64,000 bases of DNA from Linnemannia hyalina (Eukaryota > Mortierellomycota > Mortierellomycetes > Mortierellales > Mortierellaceae), in assembly GCA_019671135.1 (NCBI GenBank), contig JAHRHY010000023.1:744001-808000 (forward strand), in the 5' to 3' direction. Both the position numbers and the translations under genes were made by a program. Under the pieces are notes generated by a model. That model did not search any database and was not told the DNA's origin. It saw only the letters and a program-made list of their open reading frames with translations. This document shows, one piece after another, positions 9,285 to 19,871 of the stretch. The number at the start of each line of letters is the position of its first letter. Position 1 is the stretch's first letter.

Positions 9285-11531
9285 CTACCAAAACTTTACA
9301 TCTGGAGAGTACAATTTAGGCAATTCCTCGATCGTGAACCCCATGGCAATTAACTTCTGCTTTTGTTTGTTGTTGGTAAATTTGTCTCGACTATAGTTAC
9401 TGTCACCGTTTGCAGGTATCTTATACAGCAGTCCAACAATAATGTCCTCTTCGTACCTCTTGAGCAGATGACATCCGTCGAAAAGGTAGTTGGTTGCATA
9501 TTCATGCTTCTTGTCAAACGAACATGTTGTCCATTTAATTTCGTCTTTATCTATGACGATTATACCCGAAGAGCTTTTATCTTTAGGGTACCTTTTCCAC
9601 ATAACATCCTCAGCATCTTTATCATCCTCAGCATCTTTATCATCTTCAGCATCGTTATCACCCTCAGCATCTTTGTCATCCTCAGCATCGTTATCACCCT
9701 CAACATCTTTGTCATCTTCAGCATCTTTATCACCCACCGCATCTTTGTCATCCTCAGCATCTTTATCGCCCTCAGCATCTTTATCATCCTCACATGTGCT
9801 CTCATCTTTCTGTGGCAAGCTTTGCTTATGCTCATGCGGTTTAAATCCCATAGCAAACAACTTCTCTTTTTCCTTCTGGCTAAGAGAATGACACTCTACA
9901 TTCTCTGCAGCAATATGGTCATCAGTCATCAAGCCGATTACAGTGTCTTTTTTGCGCATCTTGAGAATGTGCATTCCATTTACAAGTACATTCTCGGAAT
10001 ATTCCAAGTACTTGTTAAGTTTTTTCCATATCACCTTGGATTTATCTGTTGGTCCTTCTACTGGTACTTCTTCTTCTACTTCGATCTCCTCGTTGAAAAG
10101 CGTCTTTCTCTCTTCATCAGACAATGGTTGAAGTTTCATCTTGCTAAGCATGGAGCGTTCCAAGATATCCAACTCTGGAACATCACCGACACCGCGCAGA
10201 GCATCAAGCGTAAACAGGCCAACGTATGTATTCTTTCCAGATAGCCTGACAATGTACTTGCCATTCATCGTAAACTTAGTTGCATACTCAAGCATGTCGT
10301 TATTAGGATGAATCATCCATCCTCTGTCCTTCGCACGTGCTATGTCTTTCTCTGATCTAATGTTATGCACCGTTGTGGCCAGTGCAAATGTATGTTCATC
10401 TTTTCCATCCTTAGAAACGTCTACATTAGAAGATGGCTCTGCATTTTTGGGCATCTCTGAATGCCTTTTCTTTCGAGAAGTCTTCTTCTCATCATCCTTA
10501 GATGACTTTTTATGAGATAGTTTTTCATCAGGGTTATCCTTAGAGGTATCATCTCCAGATTCTACATCAGGTCTGTTATTGGACTTGCCATCATCAGAGT
10601 CTTTATCATCAGGGGAATCATCGTCAGAGCCAGCATCATCAGACGTATCACCATCATCTGTATCATCGTCAGAATTCTCATCAGCAGAAGACTCTTCTAT
10701 TTTTTCTACATCAGCAGGAGTTGCCTCTTGGAGTCCCATCTTTTGTAATATACGTACCTCTTTGTCAGATAATTTCGGTACAGGAAGATTTTTCCCCATG
10801 AGCTCAGGTGGACACAATACAATGTAGAGGTCCTTTTCCTTCAGCTTAATAATGTACTTGCCATTTACAGTATAGTTTTTTGCATACAGGAAAGCTGGAT
10901 TAGTTGCATAACGCATCCATATGCCTGTATTAGCGAGTGGTACATTTTTCTTGGACGTTATGTCAACTACCTTTGGACTCAACGGAAAGGAGACGGCAAT
11001 TATATCTTCTTCATCATCATCGGACGGCTCCTCATCCGATGACTCCTGCTTGTTTCTCTTTCGCTTCTTTGGTTCTTCATCCTCGGAAGTCATATCATCA
11101 TCTGAAGGGACAAACTCAGGAGTATGTGTCTTCTTGGTTATCTTGGAAGACTTGGTACGCTTGTTGGCAGGTGCCTTATTGTTACTGCTTTTCATATGAC
11201 CTTTATGCTGCTCTCGATGACGTCCACAGTATGTTTCACCAAGTTTGGCTACACTACCACAATTAGCGCCCTTAATGGTTGTGCCTTGACACTTGCGCGC
11301 AGGATCGTGGACATAACAATGCATGCCTTCATCATCAACTTCCTTCATGCATTTGCGCTTGGACTTGGTGCACTTTGCACCACAAAAGTAGTATCTCTCT
11401 ACTCCCTCATCCTCATCAAGCGCCTTAAAGATCTTATTTGCATCTTTCTTGGTAAACTCCACTCCCTTCTTAGAAGAAAATGTCTCGAAGGCCTTGGTGA
11501 TGAGCTCGATTGTAAGCTGAACGTACTGCAT
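9285..11531 (-). CDS. P: modular acidic protein with Cys/His cluster, 748 aa
   Basis: I do not recognise a named family. A Cys/His-rich N-terminal region (about residues 49-108: C50, C54, C61, H71, C72, H75, C81, C91, C102, H105) looks like two zinc-binding units of the form C-x-G-x-x-C...YC-x-x-H. Four repeats of a roughly 65-residue module follow, at about 204-267, 404-466, 499-563 and 665-733. Their pattern is W...EYATN...NGKYI.KL...D.YVGL, and a terminal helix ends in MGF or MGL. Long acidic linkers separate them, including DKDAEDDKDAEG repeats at about 580-642. ATG 11531 is preceded by a long leader with a TATA box. A second nearly identical copy is at 48943. As cargo beside a transposase it may bind DNA or chromatin; that is a guess. 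Short cysteine units of this style also occur in giant-virus proteins. Confidence 0.85.
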   Translation of the reverse strand: MQYVQLTIELITKAFETFSSKKGVEFTKKDANKIFKALDEDEGVERYYFCGAKCTKSKRKCMKEVDDEGMHCYVHDPARKCQGTTIKGANCGSVAKLGETYCGRHREQHKGHMKSSNNKAPANKRTKSSKITKKTHTPEFVPSDDDMTSEDEEPKKRKRNKQESSDEEPSDDDEEDIIAVSFPLSPKVVDITSKKNVPLANTGIWMRYATNPAFLYAKNYTVNGKYIIKLKEKDLYIVLCPPELMGKNLPVPKLSDKEVRILQKMGLQEATPADVEKIEESSADENSDDDTDDGDTSDDAGSDDDSPDDKDSDDGKSNNRPDVESGDDTSKDNPDEKLSHKKSSKDDEKKTSRKKRHSEMPKNAEPSSNVDVSKDGKDEHTFALATTVHNIRSEKDIARAKDRGWMIHPNNDMLEYATKFTMNGKYIVRLSGKNTYVGLFTLDALRGVGDVPELDILERSMLSKMKLQPLSDEERKTLFNEEIEVEEEVPVEGPTDKSKVIWKKLNKYLEYSENVLVNGMHILKMRKKDTVIGLMTDDHIAAENVECHSLSQKEKEKLFAMGFKPHEHKQSLPQKDESTCEDDKDAEGDKDAEDDKDAVGDKDAEDDKDVEGDNDAEDDKDAEGDNDAEDDKDAEDDKDAEDVMWKRYPKDKSSSGIIVIDKDEIKWTTCSFDKKHEYATNYLFDGCHLLKRYEEDIIVGLLYKIPANGDSNYSRDKFTNNKQKQKLIAMGFTIEELPKLYSPDVKFW

Positions 11532-12205
11532 GTTTTTGGATATGAACGATATAGATTGTACTTGTGGTATGGTGGGTGTGAATGACTTTTCAGTTTATGT
11601 GTGGTAGATTGCAGCTGCTTAGTACACTGATATAAAGAATTGCAATAAAAGATGGTTGTATAGGTATGGATGGTTGTATAGATATGGATAATGGTTGGTT
11701 GGTTACTAGATAAGATAAAGATTAAGCAAGAGGGAAGTGGAGTCCTTTATTTATACTAATTCATGGGACACTGCCACATTGGATATTAATAGCGCTTGCT
11801 TATTAACACTGCTTGGCGCTTAGTAACAAAAGAGTTTTAAAAAGGCATCTAAGTGGTTAATAACGTAGTGTTCCTCGTATGACGTAGATCTTGCTTATTA
11901 AGACTGCTTGGCGTTAAAGACGGGGTTTAAAAATGGTTAAGAATATAGTATTCTTTTATGACATAGGTTTGTACATGTGTTTATGTATTCTTTTATGACG
12001 TAGGTTTGTACATGTGTTTATCCTCTTTGTTAAATAAAAAGGAATGTTGTAGAATAGCATAGAATAGCATCCGATCTACTACAATAATACCATGACTTTT
12101 AATAATAGATACCGGTGCATATTAGCGTCTAGGCAGTTAATACCGTATCTCAACGCTGACTAAATAGGCCATGTATGTCTATTCTTTTAAAAACCTGCAA
12201 TAAGT
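11532..12205 (-). promoter_or_regulatory. P promoter and repeat-rich spacer between P and DDE-B
   Basis: On the minus strand TATAAATAAAGG (11744-11755) lies about 215 bp upstream of the P start. Further up are direct repeats: GTTTGTACATGTGTTTAT occurs twice about 37 bp apart (about 11970-12020), and a longer decayed repeat contains GCTTATTAA.ACTGCTTGGCG near 11795 and 11890. No ORF in this stretch looks real. The 3' end of DDE-B follows, with TTTTAAAAAC near 12186. Confidence 0.55.
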
Positions 12206-13495
12206 CTACAAATTACCATTAACATCCATTTGTCGCTTCGTACCTCTAAGCTCAATGGAAAGACCGGGTTGCATTATTACTGCTTGATCCATTGGTGTGT
12301 CCTCATCAACATTAACATCAACATCACCATGAAGATTAATACCAAGAAATTTGTTCTGGAGTTGTGCCATTGTATTTCCATCCTCCACTAGCGCACCAAC
12401 ATCAACATATCCCATTGGTTGCTCAACGTCGTTCTCTGTTGTCGGATACTCGAATCCTTCGCGAAGCCAAGCTGTATGAATTGGTTCTGCAGAAATCTTC
12501 AACAAAGCAACCATCTTTTTCATGTTTAAGAGTAACAAAGATAACTTCAACTGCAAATTATATGTTTGTTTCTTATCCACCAACACAGGAGTACGGTTGT
12601 TGTGTTTCTCAAATGTGGAACCAAGGTCTGCAAACAGAGATTCCATCTGCGAGCGGAAACTACCAAAGGTGGTATTGTATAACGCTTCTTCCTGTGTAAG
12701 TTCCTTGTTCTTCTGTTTACGGTATGGATGAGCGAAATTTTGGACTTTAAGAGTATCAGACTCATCTATAAGCCTCCTTAAGAACTGTGGATACCCTCCA
12801 TCGAGAGCAATGCAATCCATCTCATGCACTCTCTTGTCCAACTTCATCGTTAGCAGCATTGTTCCATCAGCATTGTTCTTGCAAGATGCAGATTTGGAGA
12901 CAAATAAAGCCATGCCATTACAATCCATTGCTACCTGTGTGCGTAATCCTGACTTTTTCAGCTTGTAAGAGTACATATCAGCACTACTCTCACCTTTGTA
13001 TGTTGCTCTTGTATCATGACCATCAAGATGCAATGTAACATGCTTAAATAATGGAGGATTCTTTTCCTTTGCAGACAATAGGCGTATTTTAATTGTGGAG
13101 AACATTGTTGCAATACAGTTGGTGATGTACTTGTTGTGCAAAGTATATTCTTTCTTATAAAACACAGAGTGCATTGCATGAAAACTACTTTTTGGCATGT
13201 GTGGTTCCATTGCTTCCATAGACAGTCCTTTGACAAGATGGTAGAGCATTAAAAGACCTTTCTCCACTTCTTTGTATGGACCAGGATACTTAACCTTTGG
13301 CCAGATGTCAACAAGAAAGAAGTACACTGGAATAGGACCAAGGCGTCGATTTAGGGTTTCTTTTATTTCTGGCATATACCCAATTTCCTTGCTTACAGTA
13401 CGATGATTATTACGTGGTGTAATTGTTGGCCATCCAGCGTTGAGGAAAGTCCAATGGTCATCAAGCAGTTGTTTGAAGTGTTTTGTTAGATCCAT
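12206..13495 (-). CDS. DDE-B transposase, PIF/Harbinger-like, 429 aa
   Basis: A nuclease that should cut and rejoin DNA at the element ends. The catalytic triad is visible as D158 in HLDGH, D232 in IALDGGY and E285 in FRSQMESLFADL, the order and context of DDE_Tnp_4/Harbinger-type transposases. Start: the frame is open 30 residues further (to 13585), but MDLTKHFKQLL aligns with the starts of DDE-A and DDE-C, so ATG 13495 is preferred. A short acidic C-terminal tail ends in RQMDVNGNL. It lies upstream of P on the same strand, 674 bp apart. It shares many residues with DDE-A but is clearly a separate lineage. Confidence 0.88.
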   Translation of the reverse strand: MDLTKHFKQLLDDHWTFLNAGWPTITPRNNHRTVSKEIGYMPEIKETLNRRLGPIPVYFFLVDIWPKVKYPGPYKEVEKGLLMLYHLVKGLSMEAMEPHMPKSSFHAMHSVFYKKEYTLHNKYITNCIATMFSTIKIRLLSAKEKNPPLFKHVTLHLDGHDTRATYKGESSADMYSYKLKKSGLRTQVAMDCNGMALFVSKSASCKNNADGTMLLTMKLDKRVHEMDCIALDGGYPQFLRRLIDESDTLKVQNFAHPYRKQKNKELTQEEALYNTTFGSFRSQMESLFADLGSTFEKHNNRTPVLVDKKQTYNLQLKLSLLLLNMKKMVALLKISAEPIHTAWLREGFEYPTTENDVEQPMGYVDVGALVEDGNTMAQLQNKFLGINLHGDVDVNVDEDTPMDQAVIMQPGLSIELRGTKRQMDVNGNL

Positions 13496-13656
13496 AATAA
13501 TATTTATGTATTGGATTGTCATGACGTTAACCAACAATAACAATTTTTTAAAAAGGCTTATACTTAACTGTATACACAACAGCATGTAGGATGGTATCTA
13601 TCATACAGCAAGCACATAGTTGAGAATACAAATATATTTTTATATTTTATTCGGTA
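13496..13656 (-). promoter_or_regulatory. Upstream region of DDE-B
   Basis: A 161-bp interval between the right terminal repeat and the transposase start. It contains TTTTTTAAAAAGG near 13545 (minus-strand upstream side) and an AT-rich run TATATTTTTATATTTTATT near 13632. Promoter role inferred from position only. Confidence 0.4.
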
Positions 13657-14151
13657 GCGGCCCCTTCATGTGCAGAGGATATAAAAAGGCATATAAAAAA
13701 TATCCAAAGTCCAAGGAACGGAGTGTTGACTTCCATAACTGGCATATCTCTTCATAGTGGGCAACAGAACACAGAATAAAATAGCAATAGACAGCACAAG
13801 AATTTTTAAAATGTAATCTCTCCCCTGTATTTCACGACAAAGATACAGTTGAGAATACAAGTGCTTTAGATGATCACATACAAGAACTACTCTGTCGAAT
13901 CTTGCAGTGAGGGTTACAGGTTAATAGTAGATGGACATATTCAAGAGTTTGGTGTGCGAAAAATAAGAAGACTTTGTTGTTTGGAGAATAGGTTGGTGTT
14001 TAGTAGGATAGTTAAACAAAAAATGTTACAATGGTTGTCTTATATGCTTGGTATCATATATACATTCTCCTCTAATGGACGCGGTGGATATCGTCAAGAT
14101 CTGCAGAGATGTAACAAACACCATATGATAATTTGGACTTGAAAGGCCTCC
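13657..14151 (+). repeat. 495-bp terminal repeat, copy c (right end of copy 1)
   Basis: It has the same orientation as copy b. Its outer end GGCCTCC abuts the TAC duplication; its inner end GCGGCCCC follows ATTCGGTA. Confidence 0.93.
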
Positions 14152-14154
14152 TAC

Positions 14155-17100
14155 TATGCCATGCCTCCATCAGCACACACTCGACAAGCTTTCCCCCCTT
14201 GCACAATCAACAATGCCTCGATCCATCCCTTCCTTCCAGGAACAAGACCGAATCCTTCTGCCACCTTCCAAACCCAAATCCACTTTGGTTCCCACCAAGT
14301 ACACCTCAGGATCCAACCAACTATCCAAATCCGCCAAGAACCGATCAGCAACCAACATCTCCATTATTAGCAATACACAACTCCGTCAGATCCTCAAGAC
14401 CAATCAAGGAGTCGGATACATGCTCGACGTCTCCCGAATCGAAGAACTCGCCAGCGCAACCACCAACGACAACTCTATCCCTGAATCAAAACCCACAGTC
14501 CAACTGCCCGAGAAATATGCCGAATATGCTCAGGTATTCTCCAAGATGCAAGCCGACAAGCTACCGCCACATCGACCCTATGATCACAATATCCCTGTGG
14601 TCGAAGGAGCCACCGTGCCATTTGGACCAGTGTACAACCTATCACAAACGGAACTGCAAGTTCTACGCGAATATATTCAAGAAAACCTTGCAAAAGGGTT
14701 CATCCGTCGATCCGAGTCTCCAGCTGGCGCCCCCGTCCTTTTTGTTAAAAAGAAAGACGGTTCTCTCCGCCTCTGTGTCGACTATCGAGGCCTCAACAAG
14801 GTGACTGTCCCCAATCGATGCCCTCTGCCACTGATCTCCGAAACTTTCGACCGACTAGGCAAAGCCAAGTATTTCACCAAGCTCGACATGCGAGGAGCAT
14901 ACAATCTTCTCCGCATCAAGGAGGGCGACGAATGGAAGACTGCATTCCGCTGCCGCTATGGCCACTTCGAGTATACAGTCATGCCCTTCGGACTAATGAA
15001 CGCTCCCGGAACTTTCCAAGCTTTCGCCAACGACGTCCTCCGCGATTACCTAGATGACTTTGTCGTGCTATACATTGACGACATTCTCATCTACTCCGAC
15101 ACCCTTGAGGAACATACCGCGCATGTCCGCAAAGTTCTCAGCAAGCTCCAAGACGCTGGTCTATGCTTAAAACTCGAGAAATGCTCGTTCGACAAGGACA
15201 AAGTCGAATTCCTCGGCTTTGTGATCGGAACTGACGGTATTTCTATGGACCCCGCCAAGGTTGCCGCCATTCGCGATTGGCCCACTCCCTCTTCCGTTTC
15301 GGATGTCCAGTGCTTTCTGGGTTTCTCCAACTTCTACCGTCGTTTTGTACGGAAATACTCCCATATCGCCGCGCCTCTCACCGCGTTACTCAAGAAAAAT
15401 ACTAACTTTGTCTGGACCGCTATCGCACAAGCCGCTTTCACGGAGCTCAAGTCACGCTTCATGTCTGGCCCCGTCCTTCGGCATTTCCAACCAGATCGCC
15501 CCTGCATCATTGAAACTGACGCTTCTGACAAGGCCCTCGGCGCTGTCTGCAGTCAGCGTGACCAAGATGGACGCCTACATCCTATCGCTTACTACTCCCG
15601 AAAACTATTGCCTGCTGAACTCAACTATCAGATCTACGACAAAGAACTCCTTGCCATTGTGTCTGCCTTTAAACATTGGCGACACTACCTGGAATTCTCG
15701 CCCGCTACCACGGAAGTCATCACCGACCACAGAAATCTTGAGTACTTTACCACCACGCGCCAATTGAGCCGCCGTCAAGTCCGCTGGTCTGAAATCTTGT
15801 CTGACTACAACTTTACCATCCATTACCGCCCTGGCTCCCAGAATGCCGCTGCCGATGCTTTGTCCCGGCGGGACAACCCTGGAGAGGGAGGTGCGGCCCA
15901 GCACGGCAAGACCGAGATGACCCTCCTACCGCCGATCCAGATTCTGAACACCATCCAGGCCCGGTCACTGCAACCAGAGACGCCAGCGATCCAGGAAAAA
16001 ATCAAGACACTAATCCCCGATGATCTATACTTTGGTCCAATACTCGCCAAGACCGCAAAGTCGAACTCGGACAATGCCCAGTACTCAATTCAAGATGGGC
16101 TACTCCTGCGGGATGGCCTTGTCTGCGTCCCCGACGATCCCGAACTCAAGAAACAAATCCTTCAAGAATGTCACGACGCCCCAACCGCCGGTCATTTTGG
16201 AATTACCAAGACCTCAGACCTTGTCAGTCGAACCTTTTACTGGCCTTCCATGTGGCGTTACATCAAGGATTACATCAACGGTTGTGACACCTGCCAACGG
16301 ACAAAGTCATCCACTCACAAGCCTTATGGACTTTTACAACCCCTGCCTGTACCCGATCGCCCCTGGACCTCAGTATCGATGGATTTCATCACCCAACTCC
16401 CCCCCTCAAACGGCTATACGGCAATCTGTGTTTTTGTGGACCGATTCACCAAGATGGCACACTTTGTCCCCACCTACGACAACATCAATGCACAGGATAC
16501 GGTCTGTTTGTTCCTAGAACGCGTATTTTCAGCCCACGGTCTCCCGGATGACATTGTTTCTGACAGAGGCGCCACCTTCACTTCAGCCTTCGTTTCCACC
16601 ATGTTCAAGTCTCTGGGGATCAATCAGAAGCTTTCTACCGCCTACCACCAACGCACCGATGGACAGACCGAGAGAGTAAATTCAATACTGGAACAGTACC
16701 TACGAGGGTATATCGACTATCAGCAAACGGACTGGAGCACCCTTCTACCGATAGCAGAATTTGCATACAACAACGCAACACACTCAACAACAAAAACAAC
16801 ACCATTCTTTGCCAACCTCGGCTACCATCCGAAATTTACCATCACCATCCCAAGAGTCTCGAAGGACAATGTCCCAGCCCAGGAACGCGTCCAGGCCCTA
16901 AAGAACCTCTATGCGGAGATGCAACTCAATATCCACACCGCCATTGAACAGCATGCCAGGAACTTCGACACCAAGGCCCAACCACAACCCAATCTGCAAG
17001 TAGGAGATCTTGTATGGCTAGACGCCCGGAACCTCCAAACGAACAGACCATGCAAGAAGCTCGACCATAAGCGCATGGGCCCTTACCGTATTCTCGAAAA

Positions 17101-17452
17101 AATCGGCACTCGATCCTTCCGTCTCGATTTACCACCAACGACCAAGCTACATCCTGTCTTTCATGTAAACTTACTTGAGCGTGCGCATCCAGATACGATC
17201 CCCGGTCGAGCCTCAAAACGACCTCCTCCGCTTGTCGTCTCCGGCGATGAGGAGTACGAGGTTGAGGCCATTTTGGATTCACGGATCAGGCGCAACCACC
17301 TTGAATACTATATACATTGGAGAGGCTACCCCGTATCCGAACGAACCTGGGAACCGGCCGCCTGTGTCAAGAATTCCCCGGACCTTGTTCGCGAGTTCCA
17401 TCTGCAACACCCTCACAAACCCAGCCAAAGGCCTCTTGGAACTCGGCCCTAG
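14155..17452 (+). CDS. pol: gypsy Pol, remainder: RT, RNase H, integrase, chromodomain
   Basis: It continues the frame interrupted at 8666; joined, Pol would be about 1,226 residues. Reverse transcriptase has LRLCVDYRGLNK, FTKLDMRGAY and the catalytic YIDD (15071-15082). RNase H shows IIETDASDKALG, DKELLAIV, VITDHRNLEYF and AAADALSRR. Integrase has an HHCC zinc region (H..GHFGITKT...CDTCQ) and DDE residues in MDFITQLP, VSDRGATF and DGQTERVN. The C-terminus EYEVEAILDSR...YYIHWRGYP...TWEP is a chromodomain, which in chromoviruses directs integration to marked chromatin. The ORF is undamaged apart from the insertion. Confidence 0.95.
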
Positions 17453-17461
17453 AGGGGGAGG
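17451..17461 (+). other. Polypurine tract of gypsy
   Basis: AGAGGGGGAGG lies two bases before the 3' LTR, the normal place for plus-strand priming. Confidence 0.8.
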
Positions 17462-17462
17462 T

Positions 17463-17659
17463 TGTCACGAGACAAGAGCTTGCTCTTGTGACTTCGCCCT
17501 AACGAGTATAAAAGGGCCTTAGATAGCAAATCTATAGCTCTTTACTTGGTATCGCCAATACAACATACTCTTTAACCTATTCCTTATACTCATTTCTTAG
17601 TCCTTGATCAAGGTTCTCTTTATCTACTTCATTCTATTGCTTGGTCTGCTTTCTTGACA
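17463..17659 (+). repeat. 3' LTR of the gypsy element (197 bp)
   Basis: Same length and, as far as I can read, the same sequence as the LTR at 6559, which suggests a recent insertion. The right flank GATAT lies inside an R gene. Confidence 0.95.
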
Positions 17660-17661
17660 GA

Positions 17662-18351
17662 TATATGTGGCAAAATTTTAAGAACCCCGAGCTTATTACA
17701 CTTTTGCTGGCTAACTATTCCTTTAACGATAGACCTATATACTTTGTGGAAGGACATGTAGAAGAGGTAAATGGGAAAGATGAAGTTATTTTGGGCGAAA
17801 TAAGGACATTTAAGCGCGAGCCTGGATGTACTGCCATCACACTAGTTGCTGGCTCGCAAAAAGGAATGTTTCCTTCGAGGGATGCATCTCCTAATGTCAT
17901 TCGTAAATTTAGCAAAGTTGGAATTGTGGAAGTTGACAACATCTCTATTGCCTGGCCAAAGCGTGTTCATAACAGGTATAGTGCCCCACTTGCAGATATC
18001 TTCGAATATGATGAAGATACAGTAGACACAAATGTGTTACATCTGAAAACTATTCATGTTTCGATGTATACTGCAGCCGACCGAATTCTAACGCCCGATG
18101 AAGAGTATACCATTGTGGCCGCCGGTCTCAAAGAATTTCGTTCTGAACATCGTTGGCATTTTATTACAGCATGTGGCATAAAGGTGCGCGCAGGAAAATC
18201 GTTGGCAAAGATTTGGAGACCATGGCGTGTGGAGCATCTTCAAGGTCTACAGAGAATTGGTAGTGTGCAAGGTGTACCGTTGATGACATTTCGTGCAGTA
18301 AAAAAGGTTCGTATTCATGGCGAGGACGATATGAAGTGCGAGCGCGTTTGA
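17662..18351 (+). pseudogene. R, C-terminal fragment (residues 339-567)
   Basis: The frame picks up at YMWQNFKNPEL right after the LTR and runs to the normal stop. The N-terminal Rep-like part is absent. The end reads LMTFRAVKKVRIHGEDDM, the variant also found at 53244, unlike the FRAIRVVNSHNIL ending of most copies. Confidence 0.9.
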
Positions 18352-18386
18352 GAGGTTTTTAAAAACTTTGGAAAGACTTTTGTTAA

Positions 18387-19871
18387 TTATAGACTGGTAT
18401 TATCATCTTCGTGGTTTGACATTTCCTCGTCATCATCCCTATTTGACGTTTGTTCATCATCATCATCTGAAGCAACAACTATTCCTGCAAATTTCTCTTG
18501 CATTCTTTGTAACTCAAGACCATTTGAATTCCAGTTTGTTTTGTACTGTAACGGTTTGTGTTAACTCTGGAACAAGTTGCCTTTCTCGTGGATAATCTAC
18601 TCCTTCTTCCATCCATCCACGATGATGTGGCTGCTCTTCGATGTCGACTGCTTTGACAAAGTTGCGAACATTTAGCAAGAGAAGGCAAAGGCGGAGTGTA
18701 AGATTAAACTCCTTTTTAGATCCAACTCGAACAATCTCCTTGTTATTAAACTTGGCGAATGTTTTCATGAGATCACCAAAGACAGCCTCTGACGTAGATC
18801 GAAATCCACCAAACATAGCATTAAAGTTGGATTCCTCTTCGTGGAGTTGCTGTAGTCGTTTCTTACGAATGGGAAAACAGAAGTTACGCTCGTCCAACTT
18901 TTCTTTTTCCATAATATCGCCAATGTATTGTGTATATCCTCCATCGAGAGCAATACAGTCCATGTTGTTGATCTTCTTACCAATGCCCATCTCTTGTAAC
19001 ATTTTCCCATCGTTGTTATCACGACATGACGCTGATTTGGATACAAAGAGAACCATTCCATTGGCATCGATGGCCACTTGCGTTCTCAAACCCGATTTCT
19101 TTAACTTATAAGAATACATTGCTGCTTTATCTTCCCCATATGTTGCTCGAGAGTCATGATGCAACATATTAGGTTTATCATTGCTCTCTAGTTAGTCATT
19201 CCTTGTCACTCCCTATCATCTCTGACTCACTATGACACTACACCTAGAAACCTAGTTGGCGACTTTGTATATATATTTAGTTGTACCATAGTAATAACAC
19301 CAATCATCACTGCTTCAACTCTCGTCCCCGTTCTATACTTCTCTGTCCCAGTCTTCGCCTGTTGCACATGACCATCCAAGTAGAGAGTTACATGCTTGAA
19401 CATTGGGGGATTTTTCCAATTGGCTGTTCGAATACGAATTTCCAGCGAAGAGAACATAGATGCAAAACAGCGTGTAATCTCCTTCTCAAATAATGCACGT
19501 TCCACCTTGACGAATGTGCTGTATATCAAATGGAATGTGGACTTTGGCATATACTGTGCCATGGAATCTATAGTCTCTCCAGCGACGAAAAAGTACAGAA
19601 ATGCAATTCCTTTCTCAAGTGCGTTATATGGACCAGGGAAATAGTGTTTACTCCAGATGGTAGATAGAAAGAAAAACACTGGTATGGCTCCAAGTCTCTT
19701 CATCAACACCTTTTTCATATCCTGTATTCTTGCGATTGGTTTCAACTCTGAACGATGAAATGTCTTGACCTTTGGGCACATTGGCCACGGTTCATCAAGA
19801 AATCCCCATTCGTTCTCCAACAGATTATCAAGCAGCCGTGCAAGTTTCTTTGGCGTAGGGTTTACGATGGT
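18387..19871 (-). pseudogene. DDE-A, copy A1, broken three ways
   Basis: Convergent with the R fragment. It has a 4-bp insertion (TGAA) near 18528 that shifts the frame and removes the acidic tail. A 207-bp solo LTR is inserted at 19160, and the first four codons are replaced by terminal repeat T1 at 19872. All catalytic blocks (LYLDGH, LDGGY, RSTSEAVFGDL) are still readable; the solo LTR falls right behind the LDGHDS codons. Confidence 0.88.
19160..19366. mobile_element. Solo LTR of another LTR retrotransposon
   Basis: 207 bp, starting TGCAACATATTAGG and ending GCCTGTTGCA, with 7-bp inverted ends TGCAACA/TGTTGCA. It is flanked by the 5-bp duplication CATGA (19155-19159 and 19367-19371). Removing it with one CATGA restores the DDE-A codons. 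It is unrelated to the 197-bp LTR. Confidence 0.88.

Larger units (their letters stand above)
8667..14151 (-). mobile_element. DDE-B/P element, copy 1, 5,485 bp, in gypsy pol
   Basis: It is bounded by direct 495-bp repeats (8667-9161 and 13657-14151) and flanked by TAC at 8664-8666 and 14152-14154. Deleting it with one TAC restores ...KRTITMPCLHQ... across the pol junction, so the boundaries and the 3-bp duplication are well supported. It encodes P and the DDE-B transposase, both on the minus strand. A 3-bp duplication plus a DDE_Tnp_4-like transposase is what PIF/Harbinger-type elements show. Direct, not inverted, long end repeats are unusual for that group. Confidence 0.93.
6559..17659 (+). 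mobile_element. Ty3/gypsy chromovirus, split by a DDE-B/P element
   Basis: Two 197-bp LTRs bound gag and pol with protease, reverse transcriptase, RNase H, integrase and a C-terminal chromodomain, in gypsy order. The coding DNA is visibly richer in C and G than the surrounding elements. The direct flanks differ: CAACG on the left (inside a P gene) and GATAT on the right (inside an R gene). There is therefore no target duplication, and the element is probably a recombinant of two insertions. The 8667-14151 insertion is younger than this element. Confidence 0.95.

Noticed and set aside
9363..10244. 293-residue ORF opposite P
   Set aside because: Antisense shadow of the acidic P repeats (Ser/Ile/Phe-rich runs from GAT/GAA codons); no independent signal.
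13496..13585. 30-residue N-terminal extension of DDE-B
   Set aside because: The other DDE lineages start at the position equivalent to MDLTKHF, and the extension covers the promoter-like TTTTTTAAAAA.
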